From: Pogostemon cablin
Taxonomy: Eukaryota > Streptophyta > Magnoliopsida > Lamiales > Lamiaceae
Assembly: GCA_023678885.1 (NCBI GenBank)
Contig: CM043001.1
Location: 4,536,001-4,600,000, forward strand
Direction: 5' to 3'
DNA: 64,000 nucleotides
Shown in pieces: positions 1 through 12,755 of the stretch (the first letter of the stretch is position 1; every line of letters begins with the position of its first letter). The notes below the pieces were generated by a model. That model saw only the letters and a program-made list of their open reading frames with translations. It was not told where the DNA came from and did not search any database. A program made the position numbers and the translations under genes.

Positions 1-1434
1 AAAGATAGTGTCGTCAGCAAACTAAAGGTGAGATATTATGATGTTGTTCCACCCAATTTTTGCTGCCTCGAATAGCCTCATCTCTGTTGCCTTGACATGA
101 ATATACTCAAACCTTCAGCCACAATTAAGAATAGAAAATGAGACAGAGGGTCAATTTGTCTCAAACCTCTTTCCAATCTGAATTCTCCAAATGGGCTTTC
201 ATTAATTAACACTGATGCAGTTGTTGTTGACACACACTCCATAATCCACTTTCTCTAAATAGGGTTAAAATTAAAGCGTTCTAACATCAAGTTTAAAAAA
301 TCCCAATCTACCGAGTCATAGGCCTTAGCGAAGTCGATTTTGAAAAACATCCTGCTCAATTTCCTTTTCTTTGCCTCATATATTACTTCATTAAGGATCA
401 CAATGCTGTCTAGGATTTGTCTATTTCCCACAAAAGTACTTTGATTATAACAGATGATAGAATCTAGGACTCTGCTTAATCTCCTTGCCAAAGCCTTAGA
501 CAGGATTTTATATACTCCTCCAATGAGAGATATGGGTTTGTAGTCCTTTAATCCACTTGGTGCCTCTTTTTTCGGTATGAGTACAATAAAAGAGGGGTTC
601 AAACCTTTTACTAGTCTGCCATTTTGCTAAAATTCAGTAACCAGCCTCATCACATCAGGTTTTAGGACGTGCTAAAATTCCTTAAAAAATAAGAAATTGA
701 AACCGTCCGGCCCTGGACTCTTTGAGCTTTCACACGACAACATAGCATCTTTAATTTCATCTTCCGTGAATGGTGCTATCAACATCTCATTGTCTAAGTC
801 CGAAATTCTTCTATTTGTGAAGCCTTCAATCAACGATGGTCTTGAAAAAATTTCCTTTCTGAAATGCCCCTTAAAAACTCATAGATCCCATTTTCACTTC
901 ATCAACTTCTTCGAACCATTTCCTATCTAATTCCACACCAATTAGCTCGTTCTTTTTCCTTCTGCAGTTAATAACTTTGTGAAAAAAGCTGGAGTTTACA
1001 TCACCCTCTTTGACCCATTTGTTTCTTGCTTTCTGCACCATCAGTTTGTCCCGCCAGTTTAAGTCCCTAAGGAGTACTGCAGCAACATTTTTTCTCAATA
1101 ACACTTTATGATCGTCGAGGCCAAAGGTGTCATCAATCATATCCAGTCTGCGTATTTCATCCTTCTGTTTTTCTATATTAGAATCAATGTTCCCAAATAC
1201 TTGTTTATTCCAAATTTTGACATCCTCCTTCAGCTTTTTTAATTTTTCCTTGATAACATAACCTCCCCATCCCTCTACTTCATATCCCTGCCACTTATCA
1301 GTAATAAATTTTTTGAATTCCGGATGAGATAGCCATGCATCAATACTTCTAAATGGCTTGGGTCTCCAATCCTTTGCAGTAATTTCAAATTGACAAGTTA
1401 ATTGACAAGAGAGATTGGTGGATCGAAGCTTCAA
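1..1434 (-). mobile_element. LINE (non-LTR retrotransposon) relic, reverse transcriptase region
   Basis: On the minus strand the segment reads as the linker and reverse transcriptase of a plant LINE ORF2. From about 1434 to 871 is the region upstream of the RT (motif DVNSSFFHKVIN). Next come SKSPGPDGFNF, LIPKK, DYKPISL, a KIDFAKAYDSVDW block, and finally FADD at bases 1-21, the catalytic box, cut by the window edge. The reading frame is broken by in-frame TAG codons after FKEF and TEF (about 640-690) and by frameshifts near 255 and 870, so it is dead. No endonuclease domain is seen upstream of 1434, so the copy is probably 5'-truncated, as is common for LINEs. Family assignment is firm from the RT motifs; the clade was not determined. 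Confidence 0.9.
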
Positions 1435-1839
1435 ACAGGAACCACATTGTGTTTAGCAAAAGATACCAAAAAGCCCTTTTAAACTGGGGACAAGTGATCA
1501 TATCAGTGTGCTGGAACTGGCTTATGGCTTATAGAAGAAGTGGGTGGTCAAGCCCACCTTTTATCAATATTCTTGTATTGTTTCGTTTGTTGAAAATAAA
1601 AACAAGTTGCACATTTGAGAATTAAGTTCAAGTAGATGAGTTTGTTGTATAAATTTAATTAAATCAATTTGAAATGAATATTTCAATTTAAATATAAGAA
1701 AATAAATGGAAGTGAAGAGTAAGAGAAGCACTTATGGGAACTTGTCCCACTTAAGAAATACATTGTTATTTCCTACTCCTTATAAGTGCAAATGCACCTC
1801 ATTAAATCAAATGAAATGTGAGGACCACATGATGCCACA
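1435..1839. other. Intergenic, no gene seen
   Basis: AT-rich sequence between the LINE relic and a retrotransposon-like block. No open frame of note and no terminal repeat were found. Confidence 0.4.
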
Positions 1840-2530
1840 AGGCTAGTTCAACGGACTAATCTCATCCAAACATCGCGAGGAGTCTCTCATTTTGAACCGG
1901 TGTGACTAGGACTCGAATAAAGGTTCGGAGAGTGAGACAAAGTGCACACGGGTTCGACCGGTTCGACTAGATTGGTTCGTTTTGGTTCATCTAGATCGGT
2001 CCGCTTTCATATGTCAAGTCTGGTCAGGTCGGTCCACGAGTTGAGTCACAGGTGGCCGCTAACACAATGGGATATATATATAGTCTTAATCACACGTCGC
2101 ATTGAGTCTTTCATTTTGAACCGGCGTGATGAAGACTGGAACCAAGGTTTGGAGGGTGAAACAAGGTGCACACAAGTTCAATAGGTCGGCTTCGGTTCTC
2201 CCAGTCTGGTCGGGTCGATCCACGAGTCGAGTCAATGGTGGCTAGGTGCACGGGTGGTTCGAACCAGCGGTGTATTGGTGGTTAAAGTGGCTCACAAGTG
2301 TGAACAACAATTAAAGGGGTGCAATCCGGACTGTTAGATCAAGATCTTGATCAAGAGATCTGACCGGACGGTCTAGAATGATCCGAGACATCCTTACAAA
2401 AAATGTACCATACGCATGACTCTTCAAATATTATAAATAGACCCCCAAGGTTTCATTTCTAGCCTTTCGTTCATCTACAACATTAGTTTGCTTAATTGCA
2501 TTTATCTAGTCTTATACTAGTTTACAACCT
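1840..2530 (+). repeat. Probable LTR-type promoter block with diverged tandem repeat
   Basis: Two diverged direct copies, about 1872-2050 and 2090-2250, share motifs such as CATTTTGAACCGG, GTGCACAC, GTCTGGTC and GTCCACGAG. They are followed by a TATA-like TATTATAAATAGACC at about 2427-2441 and a pyrimidine-rich leader. The composition (more GC-rich than its surroundings, with an internal promoter) resembles a retrotransposon LTR or untranslated leader. No partner LTR, primer-binding site or coding region is visible, so a solo or truncated LTR is inference only. Confidence 0.35.
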
Positions 2531-3925
2531 AACATACTTAAGCATTCCCGAATCGAAAGTTTCATATATCGCTTTTGTTTCCCGATAACTTTAGATTCGT
2601 TGTACTATAATTTAGAGTTGAAAAATCGTATCTCAAAAACGATTATTATAAGACCATTAAGCACCAGAGTACGGAATAATCTCATCTTACGAAAATAGAG
2701 TTCACTCTCTTCTTGATTGTACTCGAATTTTTTCCATGAGCCGTCTTTCAAATGCCACCCAAATTTTCCAACATAAACTATAAAATACCTAAAAGTATAA
2801 ACCCTAAATCTCAAGGTTAATTATATTTTTAATATAATAATATAAATATTTTTATTTAATATGATTGTTAGAAAAATGGACATGCATCTTTACCTATTGG
2901 GAAAAAAGCATAATTTCTGGGTTGGATTGAGACATTTTAAAGGGTCAATTACTGAAGTGGGCGCCACGGCGGCTGCTTCTCAATTCATAGCTATAGATAA
3001 TTCAGCTGAAAATTCAACATGATATCCAATCATATTTTACTTTATTTATTTGAAGATTAAATAATGTGCAATTACATGATAAATCTCATTAACGATTAAT
3101 TTGAAAAAGAGGGGGAAAATATATCGATTTATAATAATATATATCAAGAAAGAAAAAGAAATTGTCAATAAAAATGTTAAGATTTATTTTTAATGAATTT
3201 TAAATTTTAAATTTCTTTAAATAAAAAATAAAAGTAATAATAAATAAAATTATAATTTAAGAAAAACGATGTGATTAATGAATTAAATCAATTATGAAAG
3301 TAATTAATAGAAATAATTTGAAAGAAGTATCTAGGATTAAAAAAATAATTTAGAAATTATAATTAAAAAAACGTGATTAATGAATTAAATAGATGATGAA
3401 ATTAATAAATAAAAATTATTTTAAAGAAATGAACATGACTGATTAATAGAATGATTTAAACGAATAAGTAACATATAAGTAATTAATGAAAATATTTTTT
3501 TATAAATTAAAAGAGTGAAATGAGAAATTTAAATACATAAACCATCGATGATCAATTTCCAAGTTTTTATTGACTTTTCTACAATTTATTTATATAGACA
3601 AATTTATATAATAAATATTTATATAACTAATCAGTGGTAACTCCGACACCACACTGGCCACCTTTCAGTATATGTATTTATATAATTGATCACTCGCGCT
3701 AGGAATATAATTGAGTTGAACGGAGCTGAATTTCACCGTGCTCGAATTCGGTTTGTTTAAAATATTTAACGCTCGAGCTCAATAAGAATATTAATATTAA
3801 GGCTCGAGTTTGGCTTTGCTCAAAAAATAGAGAATTTGGGAATATATAGTTCGCGTTTATATTTGTTTTTTTAGATAAATTAAAAGATATAATATTTTAA
3901 TATATAGCGAGGTGAGAAAATAATA
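2531..3925. other. AT-rich intergenic sequence
   Basis: No gene, RNA gene or bounded repeat is supported here. The stretch is dominated by A/T runs and short degenerate repeats. Confidence 0.4.
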
Positions 3926-4152
3926 CTTCTTCCGTCCTAGGATAAGAGGATCATTTTTCCATTTTGGTCGTCCCACCCAAAGGGTCCCCTTTTCTTTTTT
4001 ACACACATGGGACCCACACATCCCCTTTAATACAATTAAATGTTGGGACCCACACTCTTACTAATACAACTACCCACTACACATTAAATAATAATACTCC
4101 TTAATCTATGTGCCAAAAAGCAAATGACCCTCATAAGGAAGGACGGAGGGAG
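3926..4152. mobile_element. Stowaway-like MITE
   Basis: Terminal inverted repeats CTTCTTCCGTCC (left) and GGACGGAGGGAG (right) are flanked on both sides by TA, the Tc1/mariner target duplication. The element is 227 bp and non-coding. Confidence 0.85.
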
Positions 4153-4621
4153 TATTTAATATGAAGTGGGTAGTTGTATTAGTGTTGTGTGTGGATCCTA
4201 CATGAAATAATTAATTGTTTTGTATGGCCCAACTTAACAAAAAAAGAAAAAGTAAACTTTAACTTAGGATAAACCAAAATAAAAAAGTAAATCGTAACGC
4301 GGGATGGAGGTAGTATAGTACTACTTTGAAAAATATTTCATGGGATGAACTATAATATTCCATTCGTTTGCTGATGAGATATTTATTTTGCTATTTTAGG
4401 CGTTAATTTCAAAAGTATTTATTTTCTCTTTTTAGCAATAGTGGCACACATGGCCAGCACTCACCACTACTATAACTATTCATTTTATTTCAAATAATAA
4501 TAATTTTTAATCCAAGTACAAAAATAAATGATTATCTTATGGGAGTACGGAGGGAATATAGTTATTAAACAACAATTTCATAATACCATAACACGAATGA
4601 ATTCTATGAGATGTATAAAAA

Positions 4622-4830
4622 ATAATACTCCCTCCATTTCGCGTAAAATTGCACAAAGGAGATTTGCAATTTTAAATAGGATGGAGGGAGTAACATTTTT
4701 AATAAAAAATAATACGTAATTGATTAAGGAGTGATACCCGTTCATCATTTTAAATAGGACGGAGGGAGTAACATTTTTAATAAAAAATAATACGTGATCG
4801 ATTAAGGAGTGATACCCGTTTCATCAAACT
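4622..4830. repeat. 78-bp tandem duplication of a Stowaway fragment
   Basis: Units 4671-4748 and 4749-4826 are near-identical; each contains TAGGAYGGAGGGAGTAAC and GATTAAGGAGTGATACCCG. A Stowaway-type left end (CTCCCTCCATTTCGCG) lies at about 4629. The duplication includes the MITE end plus flank, so it arose after insertion. Confidence 0.8.
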
Positions 4831-4946
4831 TTTTTTATGAAACTATGTATAGGATCTATGGAAAATAATACTCCCTCCGTTTCAAGAATGTGAAGACTAA
4901 TTTATGAACAATATGTAGCATAGGATATACATCATGGAAGAAAATA

Positions 4947-5220
4947 CTCCCTCCGTTCCGAAAAGCTTTTTACTTTTACTGTAAATACCGTGTTTAAAAA
5001 ATATTTTCTTACCAACTTTATTGACTTTTGAGGGTAAAGTTGTATTTTTAGTGATAAATGATAAAGTAAGTCGTGTGTTAGGTGAGAGTGACGTTTTTTT
5101 TTAAAATATGATGTATTAGGAGATTATGTATTTTGAAACTTTTACAATTTTTTTTAAGAGTGTAGAGTAAATGGAAAAATAAATGAGGAAATAGTGAAAA
5201 ACTTACTTGACCGGAGGGAA
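4947..5220. mobile_element. Stowaway-like MITE
   Basis: The left end CTCCCTCCGTTCCG and right end CCGGAGGGAA are flanked by TA. The element is 274 bp and non-coding. Confidence 0.75.
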
Positions 5221-6240
5221 TAACATCTTTAATGAAAAGTGTAAAATAATTAAGAAAATGTAAAACAGTCTTACTATAACATGGTCTCACAAAAGACTTG
5301 TTTATTAATAAATTAATTATGGATAAAATTTACGTGCCCCCAGACGCACCGTACGCTCAGATCAAATGGCCTCAAAAAGTTGTATCATTTAGTACTAAAT
5401 GTCGTATCTTTAGTATAAGAACTTATATCCTTTTTTTTAAAAAAAAATTCTTACTCAAAAGTTAATATCATTCATATTTAAACCGACTCTTTTATTGAAA
5501 AAATAATACCTATACGAATTAAATTGTATATCCTTTAGAACAAAATGATATACTCTTGAACGCCTTGTGCATCCTGTCGCATAAGAGACCAACTCATTAT
5601 TTATTGATAATTGTAACAACAAATTTTGTATTTATTAAATAAGTAATAAAAACAAAAAAATACTACAAAAATAATTCAAGATGGATCAAAATTGAAAAAT
5701 ATAGAAAAAGACAATTCCTATTTATCCCCTATTTATCTCTTGAGTTGACTTTTTATTTCTTCAACTTTCAGAGTTAGATCTTTTTTTAAGCTTTTTCGAG
5801 CTCGAGTTCGAGGCTATATAACATTGATTCAGAGGTGTAGAATCTTTATTAAAATAAAATGTTGATTTATGAGCTTTCCTTGAAGAACACTATTAAGTAA
5901 AACGCAATTGACTTCACGAAAAAAGTTGGATGAATTTGATTTGAAGAAATATTGGATTTGAGGGATTCAATATCTCAGGTCGAGCGTTGTTATTGGAGCT
6001 TTCTGGGTGAACGTCGTAGAATTTGAAAAAAAAATTGTTGAATCCACGAAAAACGCTAGATGAACTTAACTAAAAGAACGCCAAATCAAAGAGGTTTCGC
6101 ACGGATCGATTCTCTTTAAAAGATTTAAGGAACTATACAAAGGGTCTGGAGTTGTTAGTTCATGGAGAATAATTTCAAGTGTCCTTCAAATGATCTCCGA
6201 AGACCTTATGTATGGGTAGAGAAATGAATTTATTATAATA
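5221..6240. other. Intergenic, no gene seen
   Basis: AT-rich sequence. Short frames on both strands are not supported by any domain or splice pattern. Confidence 0.35.
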
Positions 6241-6780
6241 TACTCCCTCACTTAAGCCACAAGAGTTATATTTTACTAATTAGGGCGTCCCGCTAGTTAC
6301 AAGAGCTATGTTTATTTTTTAGTAAATTAGACCCACATAAATCAATCACTTTCTACAAACAATACTAATACAACTATTTACTATACATTAAATTATTACA
6401 CTTCCTCCATCCCATTGAAACGTAAGCTTTTTCTTTTCACAAGTACAAGTAGATTAAGAGATATAATATTTTAATATGTAGTAAGATGAGGGAAATAATA
6501 TTTTAATGTAAAGTGTGTATGTGTATCAGTGTGATACGTGGTCCCATGAAGAGAGGAATAATTAATTTGTGTGGGTCCCTTTTACTAAAAAGGAAAATAC
6601 ACACTTTGTATTGAGACAGACTAAAATGACAAAATGCATATATTTCAGTAGAACAGATGGAATATCTCTCAACCCACAAAACTAAGGGAGTATCTCTCAA
6701 CCCACTATACATTAAAATACTATATTTTTTAATCTCCGTGCAAACAGTAAATATAACTCTTTTCATGGGATGAAGAGTAT
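6241..6780. repeat. Degenerate overlapping Stowaway-type remnants
   Basis: Several CTCCCTC, CTTCCTCCATCCC and AAGGGAGTA-like ends occur with typical internal sequence (GGGACCCACA, TTAAATTATT, CTCCGTGC). This suggests one MITE inserted into another, then decay. Exact boundaries cannot be assigned. Confidence 0.5.
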
Positions 6781-8055
6781 TTACTATGTCGATAAATTTT
6801 GATCTAGTTTGAATTTGGCCGTCTTTACTCTCTTGAGTTATGTTTATTTAATTTAATTAGACATGATTGATATAACGAGTCTTGGAGAAAAGGGAAGTAT
6901 GGATGCTTGGTGAACTAATTATATTAACAACTAACATTTATCGATTAAAAAAAATTAAACCTACTTGACTTGACTTAGGCTTACAATTAAACCTACTTAA
7001 CTTGACTTAGGCTTTCTTGATTTAAACCAAACCCACTTAATTTGAATAAAAGCTTATTTTACACTTAGGTCATGTACATTTCACTACTTTGAGTTAGGCT
7101 TAATAGACTTAGATCAAATCAAGTTAACTTAATTTTGAACTCAAATAATTATATTAAATTATTTATCAATTTTTAGAATATATTTATTAGATTTTTAATA
7201 TGTAAATATTTAATTTACATTATATATATATATATATATATATATTATTTATTAGTCGATGAAATATAACTGGATACATACTTTAATTAAAAAAATATAA
7301 ATTATTTTTCATTATTACAAGTTCCATGTATGAGGACGTTTTGTATCGTTAGTTCTAAAATTTTTAACGTATTTAAATAATTTCTTTTATCCATTTCATT
7401 CTTTTTTACATTATCTAAAAGATAATGCAACACACTATAATCCAGTAAACATCAACATTTATTATTCCATCTTCTTTTCTTGTCTTATTGGTATCGTAGT
7501 CACCGTTGTCTCCCTGCCTGTGTTCGTAGGCTAGAACACGCATGCATAAAGTTTAGAAGATATTTATTTATAATTATCCATAATCTTAATTTTAATAAAT
7601 TCATGACTTTTATTCACGGAAAATGGACAAAGTATTTTTTAAGGAATTGATATTTCATTGGCATCTGTTGTTTTCTTCGTTAAGACTTTTTCCCTCACAC
7701 GTTATTTTCATCTCATTTAATTTAATATCCTTTAATAATTGTTGAATTTCTTTGATTTCTATATTTTCATCAGGTTAAGATGATAAATATTTCTTTCATG
7801 AATAATATACTCTTGATTGTTCACTCTTTCTTTAATTGATTGTCATACTATACTCTTCATATAATATTTTTCAAAAATAATAAAAATTTTAAAATAAATA
7901 ACCTTTCAATAAATCAAATTTTAAAAAGTATTTATCATTCATACATAACACACGCAACTTTATTTTATTTACCATTTAAAAATATTATTTTAGTTTCAAA
8001 AGCCAATAGATCGGAGTATAACTGGTATTAAGGTGGAACCTTTATTTGGATATTT
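6781..8055. other. AT-rich intergenic with (TA)n tract
   Basis: Contains a short TA microsatellite at about 7217-7245. No coding region or bounded element was recognised. Confidence 0.4.
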
Positions 8056-8151
8056 TTAAACTTATTTCAGAATTTTACGTTAATTATATATACAAGGAAT
8101 TATCATATGCACCTGACGTACTGTATACCTACTTTTAAAAATATATACACG

Positions 8152-8238
<87 letters not shown>

Positions 8239-9290
8239 GAATAAAAATATTTTCCTCATTGTAGTGTTTGGAAAGTGATTATATTATATGATTATTTATT
8301 TGCACCCACTTTCAAATATGTATACAAATATAAACAAAAACACATACAACTATGAAAAAATGTATACAATTTCATTGTTAGTTTTTTAATGAAAAATTGA
8401 GTGTAAAAAATATATAATTATTAAAAAAACATGTATACTCTATTGAATAAAACGTTATACACATATGGATGTTAGTTTTTTTAATGAAAAATTTAGTGTA
8501 AAAAAAGTATACAATTATTAAGAAACACGTATACAAAATAGAATAACATATATACAAAATAAAATAAAAAGTTATACACATATGGGTGCACCCTTGCACC
8601 TGGGTACACCTAATATCAACTCTTATACTACAGAAATCTTTTGACTAAATAGTTTAGTTGGTTGATTTGAATCTAATATTTTGATAAAACTTGGATCACT
8701 CTTTATATGTTGAAACCTTTCGTGCTTAATACAGGTTTAAACTATTTCTGACATTAGGAAAATATATAATGTGGTAAGTAATGTTTTACTAAATACATTA
8801 ATTAGGTACTGCCATAGAGAGTTGTACTCTTTATTAACGCGTGATCTTTATCAAATTTGTTTCAGGGTTACTCTTTATCATTAAATTCCAATTCAATTAA
8901 TATAGTATATATAAACATCTATTATGAAATGCGTGACCGTGCAAGGCGGGCCGGGTATTGCTAGTAATAATATTTTAATAGAAAATAGAGTTCGATCTTT
9001 GGTATATTTTAAAATTTATTTCAGAATTTCACGTTAATTATATATACAAGGAATTATCATGTGCACCTGATGTATTGTACACTTATTTTTAAAAATAAAC
9101 ACTTATATATATATATATTAATAAATAAAAATGTTTGCACTTTATTAGCGAATTTTTTGTTTTTTTAAATAAAAATTAATATAAAAAATTATACAATTAT
9201 TAAAAAATATACACTATTAAATAAAAATTTATATATATAAATACATGTATACAATCGGATGCACGTAATATCAACTAGAAGGAGTATGTT
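8056..9290. repeat. Cluster of GTGCACC-ended repeats with long (AT)n tract
   Basis: A segment at about 8060-8160 is repeated at about 9020-9110 (shared TTATTTCAGAATTT and AAGGAATTATCAT, then TGCACCTGA). Between them are an (AT)n tract at 8156-8234 and a third related unit at 8298-8620, running from TGCACCCACTTTC to GGGTGCACCC and rich in GTATAC. The same family recurs at 26862-27160 and 46350-46905. It is non-coding and its class is unknown; I see no convincing terminal inverted repeat or target duplication. Confidence 0.6.
8930..8975 (+). mobile_element. Possible Helitron 3' end
   Basis: The sequence CCGTGCAAGGCGGGCCGGG followed by TATTGCTAGT resembles a decayed GC hairpin plus the CTAGT terminus of plant Helitrons. 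The matching 5' TC end was not located. Confidence 0.35.
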
Positions 9291-9434
9291 AAAAGGGTCA
9301 TGACTGTAGGGTACTCCACTTAAATCGAATAAATAAAAAGTTATAACCTATGTTTTTATGACCAGATAATATTCAACACGGTTGGCTAAAACAGTTTAGC
9401 CTAAGTCTTGTTAGGGTAAGCTTGAATTTTTTTA

Positions 9435-9685
9435 CTCCCTTCGTCCAATAGAAGTTGACACACTTTCTTTTTTGGTTTGTTACACTTTCATTTTTAATAC
9501 ATGGGACCCACATAAAAACAATTAATCTACTCTCATGGGCCCTACATATCACCTCTAATACAACTACCTACTACACATTAAATATTATTTCTCTCACTTT
9601 ACTTTACTTCACTTTACATTAAATTATTATATTCCTTAATCTCCGTGCCCAAAAAAATTATACCAACTTTAATGGACGGAGGGGG
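9435..9685. mobile_element. Stowaway-like MITE
   Basis: The left end CTCCCTTCGTCC and right end GGACGGAGGGGG are flanked by TA. The right third is duplicated downstream as part of the 338-bp tandem repeat. Confidence 0.85.
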
Positions 9686-10272
9686 TAATTTTTTATTTTT
9701 TAAAGCATCTAATATTATTTTTTTTAACCGATGTTTTTTTTTCACATATAATATTGTTTTTGAATTATTATTTTTTTAGATAGACTCAGTTTAACATCTC
9801 TAGTAATCAATTAGGAATCAAAACATGACACATTCATTATATAAATTTATAATTTAAATATAGAGTATTTTTGGTGCAACTGTTGCAACCATACACTCTA
9901 CATCTTAGAATCACTACAAAAATATGGCTTATAACTTCACTTTACTTCACTTTACATTCAATTATTATATTCCTTAATCTCCGTGCCCAAAAAAAATTAT
10001 ACCAACTTTAATGGGACGGAGGGAGTAATTTTTATTTTTTAAAGCATCTAATATTATTTTTTTTAACCGATGTTTTTTTTTCACATATAATATTGTTTTT
10101 GAATTATTATTTTTTTAGATACTCAGTTTAACATCTCTAGTAATCAATTAGGAATCAAAACATGACACATTCATTATATAAATTTATAATTTAAATATAG
10201 AGTATTTTTGGTGCAACTGTTGCAACCATACACTCTACATCTTAGAATCACTACAAAAATATGGCTTATAAA
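9597..10272. repeat. 338-bp tandem duplication
   Basis: Units of about 9597-9934 and 9935-10272 are nearly identical at an offset of 338 bp. Each contains the right part of the Stowaway element, a T-rich spacer, GGTGCAACTGTTGCAACC and the first bases of the CACTA element (CACTACAAAAATATGGCTT). Confidence 0.9.
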
Positions 10273-11521
10273 TACATTAAAAAGTGTTGTAATAGGTAAT
10301 ATATTAATACATTTTATTTATAACCACATTGATTTTTTGTGTAGATAGGTAACTTATTAATACACTTTTAAATGTCACAATAAAATAATATTACAGAAAT
10401 AAAATCAGAAGTGTTTTCTCTTAGACTAGAACATGTATCACCCGTATTAGATCCTTATTTTAAGTCAGAAAGCCATTAAACTATAAATAATTCTTATAAT
10501 ATTTTATTAAAAATAATATATGTACATAGAATACATAATTAAGTTTTATACTGAATTTTATTATATTAATTTTATATTATCAGTTTAATAGGTATAATAA
10601 AATAAAATTAAAATTACTAATGAAATTATAGTAGTATAAATTTAAGTGAGAGACTCTCTTGTGGGACGGGTTTTTTGTGAGACGGGTTGACTCATTATTC
10701 AAGTATGTTTATCATATAGGTAAAATATGCTTATCATATAGGTAAAGTATGTTTATTTGTTGTTAAAGTATGTCAATAATTAATCATCTTATAGCATCCT
10801 AAAATCATATTTTAATTCATCATCCATCATACTTTACAAAACATATTTTAACAACCATTAAATATGCTTTATCTATATAATAGGCATACTTTAACACGTC
10901 TCACAAACGGTCTCATATAAGCAGCGTCTCACAAGAGACTTTGTCTAAATTTAATTTTATAAGATAAAATATAATAATATAGAAATATATATAACTAATT
11001 ATTTTAAAAATAATTAATTTAAAGTATAAGATTTTGTTATTAAAATAAAAATAATTTTTTTAATCATTAAATTAATTAAAATAATTATTTATTATAAAAA
11101 AATTTAAAAAATAATTTAAACTTTTAATAAAATAAAATGTTTCTATTTTAATATTTTAACAACGAAAAATAAGTAAATAAAATAAAATTTTAATAATTTG
11201 TGATCTTTCATCGTGTGTAGTAACGAAATATATATTTACTTACACATGTATTCTTAAATGTCTCTAAATAGTACTTATAATGACATTTTTTCTTATGTGT
11301 TAAAAAGGTGTAATAAAAGTGATACTAAAGAGTACATATAAGGACATTTTTTTTGAAGTGTGGTGATAGGATAAATATCAACACACCATTTTATTAAGTG
11401 TCTTTAAAGAACACATATTAACACCCCTAAAAATATAATGTAGCAAGACAATACTTATTATCACACCGATGTTAAAATAACATAAAAAAATATGTAGTTA
11501 AAGGCATTTTTTCTTGTAGTG
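10249..11521. mobile_element. Non-autonomous CACTA element
   Basis: It begins CACTACAAAAATATGG and ends TTTTTTCTTGTAGTG, the inverted CACTA termini, and is flanked by a 3-bp duplication AAT (10246-10248 and 11522-11524), as expected for CACTA (CMC) transposons. Subterminal copies of GTGTNNTAATA-like motifs are present. The 1273-bp element has no transposase frame, and a smaller MITE is nested within it. Confidence 0.85.
10647..10946. mobile_element. Mutator-like MITE inside the CACTA element
   Basis: Termini TGAGAGACTCTCTTGTG and CACAAGAGACTTTGTCT form inverted repeats. Flanking 9-mers AAATTTAAG (10638-10646) and AAATTTAAT (10947-10955) agree at 8 of 9 positions, suggesting a Mutator-type 9-bp duplication. 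Internal AAGTATGYTTAT repeats match related copies at 13488-17039 and 47036-47280. Confidence 0.75.
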
Positions 11522-12339
11522 AATTGATATATTTAAAATAGGTAGTAGTTGGTAGTTATTATTTAAAATATTAATTTAATTTAATTTAATAATAGAAATT
11601 AAATTAAAATTTAATTTAATACTCCCTCTGTCTCACGTACTTTTACTTACTTTCTATTTTGGGTTGTCCTACTTATTTTTACTCATTCCATTAATAGTAA
11701 AAATATATAATATTTTATTACATACTTTTACACTTTATTCATCAATCACAATGATCATTTAGGTGTTCCAGTGCCCTAAGTCCACCGTAATTGGAGTCTT
11801 AAATTTAATACGGAATTCTAAATAAATTATCATAACTAAATCGATCACCATGTATTAAATTTAAAAACATCATCTTTAAATATTGTTGTAAAATGCTTCT
11901 AATTTCTCAAAAAATGATTACGCTTTTAGTCACAAATGGAGTGTAATTCAACAATATTAAAAAGTGATATTCTTTTTTGTAATTTTTCGAAGATGGAGAT
12001 TGATTTACAATAAAATAAAATTTGTATTTTTTCTCGCAATTAAATCTAGTTTTTATTACTATTATTATTTTTCTTCTGTTTCTAATTCCTTCTCTACTAT
12101 TGAAATTATCAATTGATATGATCTCAGACCTTATTATCCCATATTTTTGTTTTTCCTTTTATTACTTTGATATATTTGTTAGGTATAATGAAATCTTCCA
12201 TAAGATCATAAAATAATAGAAAATAATATAAATTAGAAAATAAAGATAGCGAGAATCGAATTTTATTTTTTGGTATTTTATCATATATACAAATAAAAAT
12301 TACAAATTTATAGATACGATAGAAATAACCGTATCTTGA

Positions 12340-12426
<87 letters not shown>

Positions 12427-12755
12427 TATTATTATGGTGCAATTATGAGTAATTTTGTTGCTTTTATTACACAAATTCCAATATCTTCCTCCCTCTCATG
12501 ATCTCGATCCCTACAGTAATTTTGCGTGTAAAATTGTTTGCAAGTGTATGTTTCGTTGGGTAATTTAATATTTTCATTGCAATGTTTTAATGTAATTGGG
12601 CATCCTAAACAAAATGTTAATGGCCCATTTTCAATTTCAAAATTAGCTTGGTATATTAAAGGGCGGTATCCTCACGAACAAGATTTTGAAGGCCATTAAT
12701 CTTTCTTTTGAGTGGTAAAGACGTGGAACACCTGATCTTTTGTGCAATTTTCATG
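11522..12755. other. AT-rich intergenic with partial Stowaway end and (AT)n
   Basis: A lone Stowaway-type end (ACTCCCTCTGTCTCACG) lies at about 11622. A long (AT)n microsatellite covers 12343-12424. The IYIYIY frame across it is a repeat artefact. No gene was found. Confidence 0.5.

Noticed and set aside
8378..8599. Membrane-like frame (CITFYFILYICYS)
   Set aside because: The same frame appears at 26872-27144 because both are copies of a non-coding AT-rich repeat; no start or domain.
12343..12424. Open frame rich in IYIYIY on the minus strand
   Set aside because: It is the translation of an (AT)n microsatellite, with no start context or homology.
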